64,000 nucleotides of DNA from the NCBI GenBank assembly GCA_965223835.1, contig CBDCXQ010000001.1:2790001-2854000 (forward strand), read 5' to 3'. The DNA is from CAVYXZ01 sp965223835. Lineage in GTDB: Bacteria > Chloroflexota > Anaerolineae > Aggregatilineales > Phototrophicaceae. Positions 10,283 to 18,288 of this stretch are shown here, in pieces. Position 1 is the first letter of the stretch. Each line of letters starts with the position of its first letter. Under the pieces are notes generated by a model. That model did not search any database and had not been told where the DNA came from. It saw only the letters and a list, made by a program, of their open reading frames with translations. Both the position numbers and the translations under genes were made by a program.

Positions 10283-12145
10283 CTAATGGTGTCGTTCTTT
10301 CGATTTGGCAGTTTCGTAGTCAGCCCGCGCTTGCTGCACATCAGGGTTATCGGATACCTCGGCTACGGCCACATCCCACCACGATTCATAGCCCGGCACC
10401 CGCTGGCTACGGTCTACCTCTATCACAATACACACTGGCCCACCATCATATTGCTGCGCGGCTCGAACAGCTTCCGCCAGATCATCACGGTTACTGGCTT
10501 TGAGAACATGCGCGCCCAGACTGGCACAATTTGCCGCAAAATCAATTGGCAATGTCTCACCGTCCAGATGATTGGACTCAGTGCGATAGCGATATTTCGT
10601 GCCAAAACCATCGCTCCCCACCGATTTCGACAACCCACCAATGCTGGAAAAGCCGTGATTATCCAGCACCAGCACGATGACCTTGATGCCTTCCTGCACC
10701 ATCGTGACGATCTCGGTATGCATCATCAAAAATGAGCCATCGCCGACCATGACATACACATCCCGTTCGGGTGCTGCCAGCTTAACGCCTAATCCACCGG
10801 CGATCTCATAGCCCATCGTCGAATAGCCATATTCCAGATGATAGCCTTTCGGATCGCGCGTGCGCCACAGTTTATGCAAATCACCGGGCAAACTCCCCGC
10901 TGCGCATAAAATTACATCCTGCGGTTGCGATAGGGTGTTCACAACGCCGATCACCTCGCCCTGGCTGATAAGTGGGCCATGTTCCAGATTATAGATGCGC
11001 TCAACTTCGGCATCCCAACTGGCATTGAACCGCTGCGCCCCCGCCCGATAATCATCGTCAACCCGATAATCACCCAGCAACAAAGCTAATTCTTCCAGCG
11101 TGACCCGTGCATCACCGACGAGCGGCAGCGCCTGATGCTTATAAGCGTCGAACTCAGCGACATTGATATTGATGAACCGCACATCTTCGCGCTGGAACGC
11201 CGTTTTTGAGGCCGATGTGAAATCACTATAGCGCGTGCCAATCCCAATAATCAAATCGGCTTCCCGCGCCATGATATTGGCACCATCAGTTCCAGTCACG
11301 CCCACTGCACCAAGATTCAACGGATGGTCATAAGGCAACGCCCCTTTACCAGCCTGCGTTTCGCCAACTGGAATCCCGGTTTGCTCGACAAATTCACGCA
11401 GCGCGGCATTCGCTTCGCTGTAATGTACACCCCCGCCTGCGATAATTAGCGGTTGTTTACTGCCGCGAATCCAATCAGCGGCGCGTTGCATCCAGCTTGA
11501 GTCGGGCCGGTTGCGCGGAATGTGCCAGACGCGCTTTTCAAACATCGCCATTGGATAATCATAGGCTTCGGCTTGCGTATCCTGTGGCAGCGCCAGTGTT
11601 ACCGCGCCAGTATCAGCCGGCGAAGTCAGAACCCGCATCGCTTCCGGCAGTGCCGTAATCAATTGCTCAGCACGATATATGCGATCCCAATAACGCGACA
11701 CGGGCTTGAAGCAATCATTCGCCGAAATGTCCTGTGAATGCTCCCATTCGACTTGCTGCAACACCGGCGCTTGAATCCGTTCGGCGAAAATGTCACCGGG
11801 CAACAGCAACACCGGCAATCGATTTACCGTCGCCACGGCAGCACCCGTCACCATATTGGTTGCGCCAGGCCCAATTGATGAGGTACAGGCGAAGGTTTGC
11901 AGCCGATTCTTCATCTTGGCATAGGCAACAGCAGTGTGGACCTGCGCTTGCTCATTGCGCGATTGATAGTAGCGCAGCTCACCACTGAATTGTTGCAGCG
12001 CCTGTCCGACACCGGCGACATTGCCATGCCCAAATATGCCCCACGCGCCGGCAAAAAATGGTTGTTCGTGCCCGTCACGCTCACTGTACTGCTTGCTCAG
12101 GTACAGTACTAGCGCCTGAGACATTGTCAAACGTTTAGTCGTCAT
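10283..12145 (-). CDS. iolD: 3D-(3,5/4)-trihydroxycyclohexane-1,2-dione hydrolase (IolD)
   Basis: ThDP-dependent ring-opening hydrolase of myo-inositol catabolism, producing 5-deoxyglucuronate; 620 aa, family length. Three ThDP-enzyme domains are recognisable: the N-terminal pyrimidine-binding domain (FFAGAWGIFGHGNVAGVGQA, SSIGPGATNMVTGAA, then a Glu-containing QQVEWEHSQD), a central Rossmann-like domain (QPLIIAGGGVHYSEA), and the C-terminal diphosphate domain with GDGSFLMMHTEI and VLDNHGFSSIGG. Start ATG 12145 (MTTKRLTMSQAL) is chosen over upstream in-frame ATG codons. Downstream genes abut or overlap, so it heads the distal part of the operon; upstream it is separated from iolB by a four-helix-bundle element. 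Confidence 0.93.
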   Translation of the reverse strand: MTTKRLTMSQALVLYLSKQYSERDGHEQPFFAGAWGIFGHGNVAGVGQALQQFSGELRYYQSRNEQAQVHTAVAYAKMKNRLQTFACTSSIGPGATNMVTGAAVATVNRLPVLLLPGDIFAERIQAPVLQQVEWEHSQDISANDCFKPVSRYWDRIYRAEQLITALPEAMRVLTSPADTGAVTLALPQDTQAEAYDYPMAMFEKRVWHIPRNRPDSSWMQRAADWIRGSKQPLIIAGGGVHYSEANAALREFVEQTGIPVGETQAGKGALPYDHPLNLGAVGVTGTDGANIMAREADLIIGIGTRYSDFTSASKTAFQREDVRFININVAEFDAYKHQALPLVGDARVTLEELALLLGDYRVDDDYRAGAQRFNASWDAEVERIYNLEHGPLISQGEVIGVVNTLSQPQDVILCAAGSLPGDLHKLWRTRDPKGYHLEYGYSTMGYEIAGGLGVKLAAPERDVYVMVGDGSFLMMHTEIVTMVQEGIKVIVLVLDNHGFSSIGGLSKSVGSDGFGTKYRYRTESNHLDGETLPIDFAANCASLGAHVLKASNRDDLAEAVRAAQQYDGGPVCIVIEVDRSQRVPGYESWWDVAVAEVSDNPDVQQARADYETAKSKERHH

Positions 12146-12187
12146 GAGTAAGCTTCTTTCGTAAATAGTTGAGAAGTAATTAGACAC

Positions 12188-12592
12188 TTAGCCAATTAGC
12201 TTCTTAGCTTTTTGATGAATGGACCGAGCATCTTCTTTACCTCGATAACACCTTCGTGGAGGCGTTCATAGACTGGATTTTCAAGATAGCCAAGATCCTT
12301 TGCCAGGAGAAGCTGGTACTCAAGTTCACTGGCAGAACCCATTGCAATTTGCATAAATCGAGCCAATTCTGCGTCAGAGCCTTTACCGCAACCTTCCGCA
12401 ATATTAGTTGGGATAGAAGCAGATGATCGACGCATCTGACTCGTCAAACCATAGGTCTCTTCTCGCGGAAAATTCTGCGTAATGGAATAGATTTGTAAAG
12501 TCACTTGATGGCCTTTTTCCCAAACCTTCAATTCACGAAAATCCCGGACAACCGCCATAATTTATCCCCATGCTAATCGGCTATCTGGCTAA
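12188..12592 (-). mobile_element. Inverted-repeat-flanked four-helix-bundle element 1
   Basis: The small gene 12196-12558 sits between arms 12188-12208 and 12572-12592. The reverse complement of the right arm matches the left arm at 16 of 21 positions, including TTAGCCA at one end and TTAGC at the other. In the iol transcript the arms could pair and loop the gene out. This resembles intervening sequences known from 23S rRNA genes, which carry the same protein family. Mobility is inferred; no transposase or clear target duplication is seen. Confidence 0.5.
12196..12558 (-). CDS. Four-helix bundle protein (S23/intervening-sequence family)
   Basis: 120 aa. Begins FRELKVWEKGHQVTLQIY and contains the family hallmark RRSSASIPTNIAEGCGKGS, followed by SASELEYQLLLAKDLGYL. 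This is the four-helix-bundle family encoded in 23S rRNA intervening sequences and related to the Avd accessory proteins of diversity-generating retroelements. Its biochemical function is unknown; oligomeric, basic-surfaced, nucleic-acid-interacting proteins are described in the family. It lies between iolD and iolB on the same strand, unrelated to inositol metabolism. The C-terminal codons form part of the flanking inverted repeat. A second family member is 1 kb away. Confidence 0.85.
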   Translation of the reverse strand: MAVVRDFRELKVWEKGHQVTLQIYSITQNFPREETYGLTSQMRRSSASIPTNIAEGCGKGSDAELARFMQIAMGSASELEYQLLLAKDLGYLENPVYERLHEGVIEVKKMLGPFIKKLRS

Positions 12593-12612
12593 CATGCTAT
12601 CAAGCTAAAGCG

Positions 12613-13500
12613 CTATTTCCTCGGTTCCATGCCCATATCGACAATCGGCAAGCGCGGGTCTTTGAACGTCCAGGTATCTTTCACCCATGCATAATCGGGA
12701 TCATCACTGTTCGCCAATGACTGCGCCGAACCTGCCAGAAAGTTAAGGTAATAGGTGGTATAGCCATGCGCACTCACCACCGGATGATAGCCTTCAGGGA
12801 CCAACACCGCGTCATGCTGCTGGGCCATCATCACACCATCAATGCTGCGATCGTCGTTATAGACCCGCTGGTAAGCATAGCCGCCAGGACGATCAAATTT
12901 GTAGAAGTAGATCTCTTCCAGATCGGCTTCAAGTATGTTACCCTCAGCATCTTCACGATGAACATCATGCTTATGACCCGGATAGCTGGACCAGTTGCCG
13001 CTGGGCGTATAGACCTCAACCGCCACGATCCGATGACAGTTAAACCCCGGTGGCAGAATCCCATTGATCTGGCGAGTGGCATTCGCCCCACCGCGAATCT
13101 CGATGGCACTGTCCTGTGGTGTCACCAACTGCGCTGGAAAATCCTGATCGGTCGGCACCCAGCAGGACGCGACTTCAAAGCCATCGGTCAATGCCTCAAT
13201 TTCAAAGTCCGTGTTACGCGGTAAATATACTGCATGGGGCATCCCGCTAAACACATTCGGACGCCGCCCCACCTTCAAAAATTCGCCTTGGCTGCTGCGA
13301 ATATTGCACACGCCACCCAGAATTACAGAGGCGTGTTCGTTGTCACCAGTATTGTCGCTGAAGGTTTCGCCTTTATTGAGACGCAACGCCGCCATATTCA
13401 GGTATTCCCAACCGGTTGCTTCAGCTTTAATTCGCGCAAATATTCCAGTTCCACCTTCATCATGTGAACGAACCAGCATCGTTTCAGATGTATATTGCAT
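12613..13500 (-). CDS. iolB: 5-deoxy-glucuronate isomerase (IolB)
   Basis: Double-cupin isomerase converting 5-deoxy-D-glucuronate to 5-keto-2-deoxy-gluconate in the inositol pathway; about 295 aa. Seen: YLNMAALRLNKGETFSDNT and VILGGVCNIRSSQG of the first cupin, then NWSSYPGHKHDVHRE and the metal-site Glu run LEEIYFYKFDRPGGYAYQRVY, then PEGYHPVVSAHGYTTYYLNF, all hallmarks of KduI/IolB proteins. ATG 13506 is also in frame, but AGGA directly abuts it, while ATG 13500 is six bases from AGGA and is preferred. The gene is flanked on both sides by four-helix-bundle elements instead of directly touching iolC and iolD. Confidence 0.92.
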   Translation of the reverse strand: MQYTSETMLVRSHDEGGTGIFARIKAEATGWEYLNMAALRLNKGETFSDNTGDNEHASVILGGVCNIRSSQGEFLKVGRRPNVFSGMPHAVYLPRNTDFEIEALTDGFEVASCWVPTDQDFPAQLVTPQDSAIEIRGGANATRQINGILPPGFNCHRIVAVEVYTPSGNWSSYPGHKHDVHREDAEGNILEADLEEIYFYKFDRPGGYAYQRVYNDDRSIDGVMMAQQHDAVLVPEGYHPVVSAHGYTTYYLNFLAGSAQSLANSDDPDYAWVKDTWTFKDPRLPIVDMGMEPRK

Positions 13501-13520
13501 AGTCATTCCTTTCGGTCATT

Positions 13521-13953
13521 AAGTGCTTAGTGGCTAGTATCTAGTGCTCAGAGTTTTCGTTTAATTGATAGCCGCAGGCCATTTAGTACCCTTCCCGTCT
13601 CGTTTGTCAGTGCCATCACTTCAGCAAATTTTTGGTCATCTAAATAACCAACATCGGAAGCAATGTAGAGTTGACTGCGAACCTCAGCACAGGAGGCCTT
13701 TGCAATGACAAGAAAACGATGAAATTCTACGGGACCTTCTCTATCAAAACCTTCGGCGATATTCGACATTACTGAGATAGCAGCCCGGCGAATCTGATCG
13801 ACTAACGCGAAATCTCTAGAAAATGGACTGGTTTTTGTGATCTGATAGATTGCTCTGGTCAGTTCTCGTGCCTTTTGCCACGCAATCAAATCTTCGAACT
13901 TGCTAACCGCCATCCAACCTTGCTTTCCACTAATCACTATTCACTAGGCACTT
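13521..13953 (-). mobile_element. Inverted-repeat-flanked four-helix-bundle element 2
   Basis: The arms at 13521-13546 and 13928-13953 are an imperfect inverted repeat, 20 of 26 positions matching when one is reverse-complemented; the outer 12 bases match at 11. They enclose the small gene 13548-13913. The right arm overlaps the first two bases of the iolC stop triplet. As in element 1, RNA arms could pair and extrude the insert. It is an intervening-sequence-like insertion in a protein operon; how it moves is not visible. Confidence 0.55.
13548..13913 (-). CDS. Four-helix bundle protein (S23/intervening-sequence family)
   Basis: 121 aa from ATG 13913 (MAVSKFEDLIAWQKAREL); an ATG at 13937 is in frame but adds residues atypical for the family. 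Hallmarks: QIRRAAISVMSNIAEGFDRE and CAEVRSQLYIASDVGYLDD, strongly basic C-terminus SIKRKL. It is clearly homologous to the 12196-12558 product but well diverged, so the two are not a fresh duplication. It lies between iolC and iolB, with inverted-repeat flanks. Function unknown; see the element entry. Not a component of inositol catabolism as far as known. Confidence 0.85.
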   Translation of the reverse strand: MAVSKFEDLIAWQKARELTRAIYQITKTSPFSRDFALVDQIRRAAISVMSNIAEGFDREGPVEFHRFLVIAKASCAEVRSQLYIASDVGYLDDQKFAEVMALTNETGRVLNGLRLSIKRKL

Positions 13954-14971
13954 ATTCTAACCCACCATAATCAGCGACAAACTCCTCGACCTCCGGCATC
14001 GTCGGCATAAAGTTGGCACAACCGTGCTTGGTGACAACAATCGCTCCACAGGCGTTGCCCAGCCGTGCCGACCTATACCAATCCCAGCCTTTGACCAGCC
14101 CATGAATGAACCCCGCGCCAAAGGCATCACCCGCACCCAGAATATTGTAGATCTCAACCGGGAATCCCGGCGCTTCGATCACCTCATCATTATTCAAGTG
14201 AATGCGTGCGCCCTGGGAGCCGACTTTCTCCACAACAGCTTCTGGTCCCAGCGATAGCATCCGGTCGATTGCCGCTTTCGTATCGCCTTCGACTTTAGCA
14301 TCAGACACCTGCGAATGTGTCAGGTTCATTTGCTCAGCATGGGTAAGTGTCGCCGCATTGATCTCATCTTCGGTACCAATAATGACATCAACCAGCGGAA
14401 TTACCGACCGCACGACGACCCCAAAAGCACGAATATCATGCCATTGGTCCGGGCGAAAATCGACATCAAACACGACTTTGGCACCCGCCTGCCGCGCCAA
14501 TTCAGCCGCAAACATGGTCGCGCTGCGGCTGGGTTCCTTGCTCAGGTTGGTCCCGGCAAATTGAAAGACTTCACAATCGGCAACCGGTGCTGCCAGCACA
14601 TCATCAATTGTTAGGTTGATGTCAGCGCAGTTATCTCGATAATATTGCAACGGGAATTTATCTGGCGGCTCAATGCCCAGCAAAACAGCGCTGGTACGAT
14701 TCTCCGCCTTACGTGGAATGAATTGCGTCTCTACACCCTCATGATTGAGAAAATGCAAAATAAAATCACCGACTGGATCGGCACCCAATGCCGTCAGCAA
14801 TGCTGACTTTACACCTAAGCGCCGCGCCCCTACGCTGATGTTTGTCGGTGAGCCACCCACATAAGCTGCAAAACTGTTGATGTCAACAAAAGGCGTCCCA
14901 ACATCGTTGGAATACAGGTCAATTGAACTCCGTCCCATGTGCAAGGAATCATAAGTTTTACTCAAGGTCAT
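13952..14971 (-). CDS. iolC: 5-dehydro-2-deoxygluconokinase (IolC)
   Basis: PfkB-family sugar kinase phosphorylating 5-keto-2-deoxygluconate at C6; 339 aa, cytosolic. Seen: FAAYVGGSPTNISVGARRLG (PfkB N-terminal substrate region), NRTSAVLLGI, DVDFRPDQWH, and the catalytic anion-hole motif NILGAGDAFGAGFIHGL with the Asp base. The protein is kinase-only: the aldolase-like domain fused to IolC in some bacteria is absent. It starts 37 bases after the iolG stop on the same strand; the next operon gene downstream is the four-helix-bundle insertion rather than iolB. Confidence 0.92.
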   Translation of the reverse strand: MTLSKTYDSLHMGRSSIDLYSNDVGTPFVDINSFAAYVGGSPTNISVGARRLGVKSALLTALGADPVGDFILHFLNHEGVETQFIPRKAENRTSAVLLGIEPPDKFPLQYYRDNCADINLTIDDVLAAPVADCEVFQFAGTNLSKEPSRSATMFAAELARQAGAKVVFDVDFRPDQWHDIRAFGVVVRSVIPLVDVIIGTEDEINAATLTHAEQMNLTHSQVSDAKVEGDTKAAIDRMLSLGPEAVVEKVGSQGARIHLNNDEVIEAPGFPVEIYNILGAGDAFGAGFIHGLVKGWDWYRSARLGNACGAIVVTKHGCANFMPTMPEVEEFVADYGGLE

Positions 14972-15008
14972 CTATCCTTCAGGTAAAGTTTCGGGTGATT
15001 ATAGCCAG

Positions 15009-16019
15009 CTAGCCAATCTCATCCAAGCGTACCGGGCGATTTTCGAGATACGACTTGCGGGCTGCCAAACCCATGACGACCGGCACCCGGCCCTCGGCAC
15101 CACTCACCGGTGATAGCTTGTCATTGGCAATGGCATCAATAAAGGCCATCATTTCCGCGATATAACTGTCCGTATACCGGTCCATAAAAAAGTTCAGCGG
15201 GAGATCGCGCTGTACCGCTTGCGCATTGCTGATCGTCACCACATTTTGATACCAGTTACCGGTAGTGGCTGAACCTTTACTGCCAAAGACTTCAACGCGC
15301 TGGTCATACCCATAAACCGCTTGCCGACTGTTATCGATCACACCGATTGCACCGTTAGTGAATTTTAACGTAATCATCGCCGTGTCGACATCTCCCGCTT
15401 CACCAATTGCCGCATCCACCATCACGCCAGCCGCAGCGTAGACTTCTTCGACCTCCGCCCCAATTAAGAAACGGGCCATATCGAAGTCGTGTATCGTCAT
15501 ATCCAGAAAAATTCCGCCCGACACCTTAATATATTCAAGTGGCGGCGGTGCCGGATCACGGCTGATAATGTGCAAAAGATGCGGCGTTCCAATCTCACCA
15601 TTCACAACAGCTTGCCTGACACGTACATGATTGGCGTCAAAACGCCGATTAAAACCGATCTGTAATTTAACCCCGGACTCAGCGACGGCTGCCAGTGCCG
15701 CATCAATTCGTCCCAGGTCAAAGTCAATCGGTTTTTCGCAGAAAATATGCTTGCCAGCCTGCGCAGCTTCGGTAATAAATTGCGAATGGGTATCCGTTGA
15801 TGAACAGATCACAACCGCATCAATCGCCGGGTTAGCCAGCAACGTTGTATAATCATCAGACGCTTCGGGAATATTGAATTGGTTGGCGGCTGTCCGGGCG
15901 GCTTCTTTGAATACATCGGCAATCGCAATCACGCTGGCTTCCGGGATACGTCGTGTCAGGGCGTCGGCATGAACTTTGCCAATTCGCCCCGCACCGATAA
16001 TACCTATGTTGACGCTCAT
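15009..16019 (-). CDS. iolG: Inositol 2-dehydrogenase (IolG)
   Basis: NAD-dependent oxidation of myo-inositol to scyllo-inosose, first step of the pathway; 336 aa Gfo/Idh/MocA protein. Seen: Rossmann GIIGAGRIGKVHADAL, the EKP motif HIFCEKPIDFD with catalytic-region Lys, GFNRRFDANH, and SGGIFLDMTIHDFDMARFL, which carries the conserved Asp/His of inositol dehydrogenases. Start ATG 16019 (MSVNIGIIGAG) has AAGGA upstream; the open frame extends 34 codons further but without homology-like sequence. It is the first gene of the iolG-C-B-D run and is divergent from the LacD-type aldolase across 85 bases containing a TATAAT on the minus strand (16065-16070). Confidence 0.9.
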   Translation of the reverse strand: MSVNIGIIGAGRIGKVHADALTRRIPEASVIAIADVFKEAARTAANQFNIPEASDDYTTLLANPAIDAVVICSSTDTHSQFITEAAQAGKHIFCEKPIDFDLGRIDAALAAVAESGVKLQIGFNRRFDANHVRVRQAVVNGEIGTPHLLHIISRDPAPPPLEYIKVSGGIFLDMTIHDFDMARFLIGAEVEEVYAAAGVMVDAAIGEAGDVDTAMITLKFTNGAIGVIDNSRQAVYGYDQRVEVFGSKGSATTGNWYQNVVTISNAQAVQRDLPLNFFMDRYTDSYIAEMMAFIDAIANDKLSPVSGAEGRVPVVMGLAARKSYLENRPVRLDEIG

Positions 16020-16064
16020 TTTATCTTCCTTATCAAAATGCTGATGAATCCTGAATTGCGCAGT

Positions 16065-16070
16065 ATTATA
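16065..16070 (-). promoter_or_regulatory. Putative -10 box of the iolG operon
   Basis: TATAAT read on the minus strand, 46 bases upstream of the iolG start codon, in the short divergent region between iolG and the LacD-type aldolase. No convincing -35 hexamer is found at the usual distance, so an activator or a weak promoter is possible. Confidence 0.35.
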
Positions 16071-16104
16071 ACGCTTCTTGAATCGCCACCGAAAGAAACC
16101 AGAC

Positions 16105-17070
16105 ATGACAACCATCGGCATCTATCGGCACATAAGCCAATGCAGCACACCCGCCGGCCACTTAATCGTCCTGGCAATCGATCATCGTGCTAACCTGCGT
16201 GGCGCGCTTGACCAACACGCTTCAACTCCCACAACTGATGCCCAGTTCACCGGTTTCAAACAACAGATTATCCAACATTTGTTACCCGCTGCCAGTGCCG
16301 TGCTAACCGACCCATCTTTTGGAATCGGCCCCGGCATTGCCGAGCGAACCATCGGTGGACATCAGGGCATTATCGCGCCAATCGAAGTCACCGATTATGA
16401 TGCCGACCCCAGCCAGAGCGCAATCAAGTTCATACCTGGTTGGTCGGTTGCCAAGATCAAGCTAGCCGGTGGGGCCGGTGTCAAACTCCTCATTAATTAT
16501 CACCCGGATGCGCCCAACGCAGCCCAGTTACGCGAGGTTGTTGAACAGGTTGTTGTTGAGTGCGCCCGGTATCACCTGCCCTTTTTCCTGGAACCCATTA
16601 CCTATTCACTCAATCCACAGCAACCCTTACCCTCAGCCGAACGTCGTCAGATCGTTGTCGACATGGCGCGAACCTTCAGCGCAATGGATGTTGATATTCT
16701 GAAACTTCAATTTCCTGTAGACTCCAAACAAGAGACCGATGAATCGATCTGGCAGGCGGCCTGTGAAGAAGTGGACGCAGCAACGACCGTTCCCTGGACA
16801 TTGCTCAGCGCCGGAGTCGACTTTGCAACATTTGCTACTCAAGCGCGTATCGCTTGCGCCGCTGGAGCCAGTGGAGTCATGGTCGGTCGCGCCGTCTGGG
16901 CCGAGACCACCGAATTACAGGGAGCAGACCGCACCGACTTTTTACAAACAGTCGCCCGGCAGCGCATGACCAAACTTGCTCAAATCTGCGCTGAAAATGC
17001 TCGTCCCTGGTTTGAGCGCGTCGAAACACCGGATAGCCCGCTCAACTGGTACGAACGCTATGGTGATTAA
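16105..17070 (+). CDS. LacD/YihT-type class I aldolase
   Basis: 321 aa TIM-barrel aldolase of the tagatose-1,6-bisphosphate/sulfofructose-phosphate aldolase family. Seen: LIVLAIDHRANLRGAL, LTDPSFGIG, AGGAGVKLLINYHPDA, FFLEPITYSL, then VDILKLQFPVD with the likely Schiff-base Lys, and VPWTLLSAGVDFATF. It is divergent from iolG, so an inviting role is cleavage of 5-keto-2-deoxygluconate-6-phosphate in place of IolJ; that is inference, as family members also act on tagatose bisphosphate and sulfofructose phosphate. Start ATG 16105 (MTTIGIYRHI); no strong ribosome-binding site. Its stop overlaps the convergent dehydrogenase by four bases. A paralogue is encoded at 29664-30632. Confidence 0.82.
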   Translation: MTTIGIYRHISQCSTPAGHLIVLAIDHRANLRGALDQHASTPTTDAQFTGFKQQIIQHLLPAASAVLTDPSFGIGPGIAERTIGGHQGIIAPIEVTDYDADPSQSAIKFIPGWSVAKIKLAGGAGVKLLINYHPDAPNAAQLREVVEQVVVECARYHLPFFLEPITYSLNPQQPLPSAERRQIVVDMARTFSAMDVDILKLQFPVDSKQETDESIWQAACEEVDAATTVPWTLLSAGVDFATFATQARIACAAGASGVMVGRAVWAETTELQGADRTDFLQTVARQRMTKLAQICAENARPWFERVETPDSPLNWYERYGD

Positions 17071-18224
17071 TTGGGCAGCAGGATAATCTTGGCATCCTCA
17101 CGACTTTCCAAACGCTGAAAGGCACCTAATGCATCGGCCAGTGGCAGCCGCGCACTCACCATTTGGCGCATGTCAATCCGTCCCGCAGCCATCAACCGGA
17201 TCACATTCTGAAAAGTACCATGGCCCGCATGGCCCAGCGAACCAGCGAGTTGTACCCCGCGCTGCTTATAAGTCACGGTTGGCAGTGTGGGTCGTTTGCC
17301 ACCCATACCAATATCAATGATTGAGGCATTCACGGCCAGGCAACGGTCCAGTGGTTGAATAGTCTTATCCGCGACTCCCGCACATTCCACGACACAATCA
17401 ATGCCATGCCCATAGGTGATGTCCAATATGGCTTCATTGAGATCAACAGAATCCGGATCCAGAACAGCGGATGCGCTCATCTTCGCCGCGATTGTCCGGC
17501 GACTGAGTGAGGGATCAAACACAATAACTAACGCTGCCCCAGCCGCTATCGTCAGCGATACTGCTGCCAGGCCAATCGGGCCTGCTCCAAATATCGCAAC
17601 ATTATTGCCCGGTTGCCAGGTATGCAAGCGGTTAAAAAGGCCTTGATATGCAACACCGGTTGGCTCGACCATCGCCCCCATGATGAGTGCTTCGTTGGCA
17701 TCACCCAGTTGTCCAGCTAGCTCATCCAACTTCCAGCAATAACGTGCCCGCACCGGGATATATTGCGCCATCGCACCGGGCGTCGTAAAGCCCAGTTCTT
17801 CCATATTCTCGCAATGATTGACATAGCCCCGACGACAGGCATTGCAGCTACCACACCACTGAATCTCCTCAGCAGCGACCAAATCACCTACATTTAACTC
17901 AGTCACGGCACTGCCAACTGCAACAACCCGTCCGGCGAATTCATGGCCGAGGATATTGGGCGCACCAACATAACCGGGATACAGCATATACCCTTCGTCG
18001 TCGCTTTCGTACATGTGCATATCTGACCCACAGATGCCCACCGCCGTTACCTCAACAATCACTTCATCAGGCTCCGGTGTGGGGTCTGGCACCACCCCAA
18101 GATTGATCTGTGGATTCTGCCAGACCATGTGCCCGTTCTTAATCTTGCGCGTCATCCGTTCGCGTTCAGTCAACTGATAATCCGAGCGCGGCGACCAATC
18201 AGCGGTTAATGTCAAAGCTTGCAT
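17067..18224 (-). CDS. Zn-dependent dehydrogenase, scyllo-inosose 3-dehydrogenase-like
   Basis: 385 aa MDR-family alcohol dehydrogenase. Seen: catalytic zinc ligands in VGICGSDMHMYES and NILGHEFAGRVV, structural zinc cysteines in EEIQWCGSCNACRRGYVNHCE, and the NAD Rossmann motif FGAGPIGLAAVSL. Segments EGYMLYPG, NHCENMEELGF and SLGHAGHGTF closely resemble what I recall of the Thermotoga maritima inositol-pathway dehydrogenase (TM0412, IolM), which oxidises scyllo-inosose. Together with the neighbouring iol genes this makes an inositol-ring dehydrogenase the best guess; a sorbitol or threonine dehydrogenase-like activity is the alternative. Start ATG 18224 has GAGGG upstream. The 3' end overlaps the aldolase gene by four bases. 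Confidence 0.8.
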   Translation of the reverse strand: MQALTLTADWSPRSDYQLTERERMTRKIKNGHMVWQNPQINLGVVPDPTPEPDEVIVEVTAVGICGSDMHMYESDDEGYMLYPGYVGAPNILGHEFAGRVVAVGSAVTELNVGDLVAAEEIQWCGSCNACRRGYVNHCENMEELGFTTPGAMAQYIPVRARYCWKLDELAGQLGDANEALIMGAMVEPTGVAYQGLFNRLHTWQPGNNVAIFGAGPIGLAAVSLTIAAGAALVIVFDPSLSRRTIAAKMSASAVLDPDSVDLNEAILDITYGHGIDCVVECAGVADKTIQPLDRCLAVNASIIDIGMGGKRPTLPTVTYKQRGVQLAGSLGHAGHGTFQNVIRLMAAGRIDMRQMVSARLPLADALGAFQRLESREDAKIILLPN

Positions 18225-18288
18225 TCTTCACCCTCTTTTTTACTCAATTATTTACAATCAAATATAAAAACTCTGCAACTCACCCCAG

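Noticed and set aside
12188..13953. Diversity-generating retroelement because of Avd-like proteins
   Set aside because: No reverse transcriptase, template repeat or variable repeat is found nearby; the four-helix-bundle family is broader than Avd.
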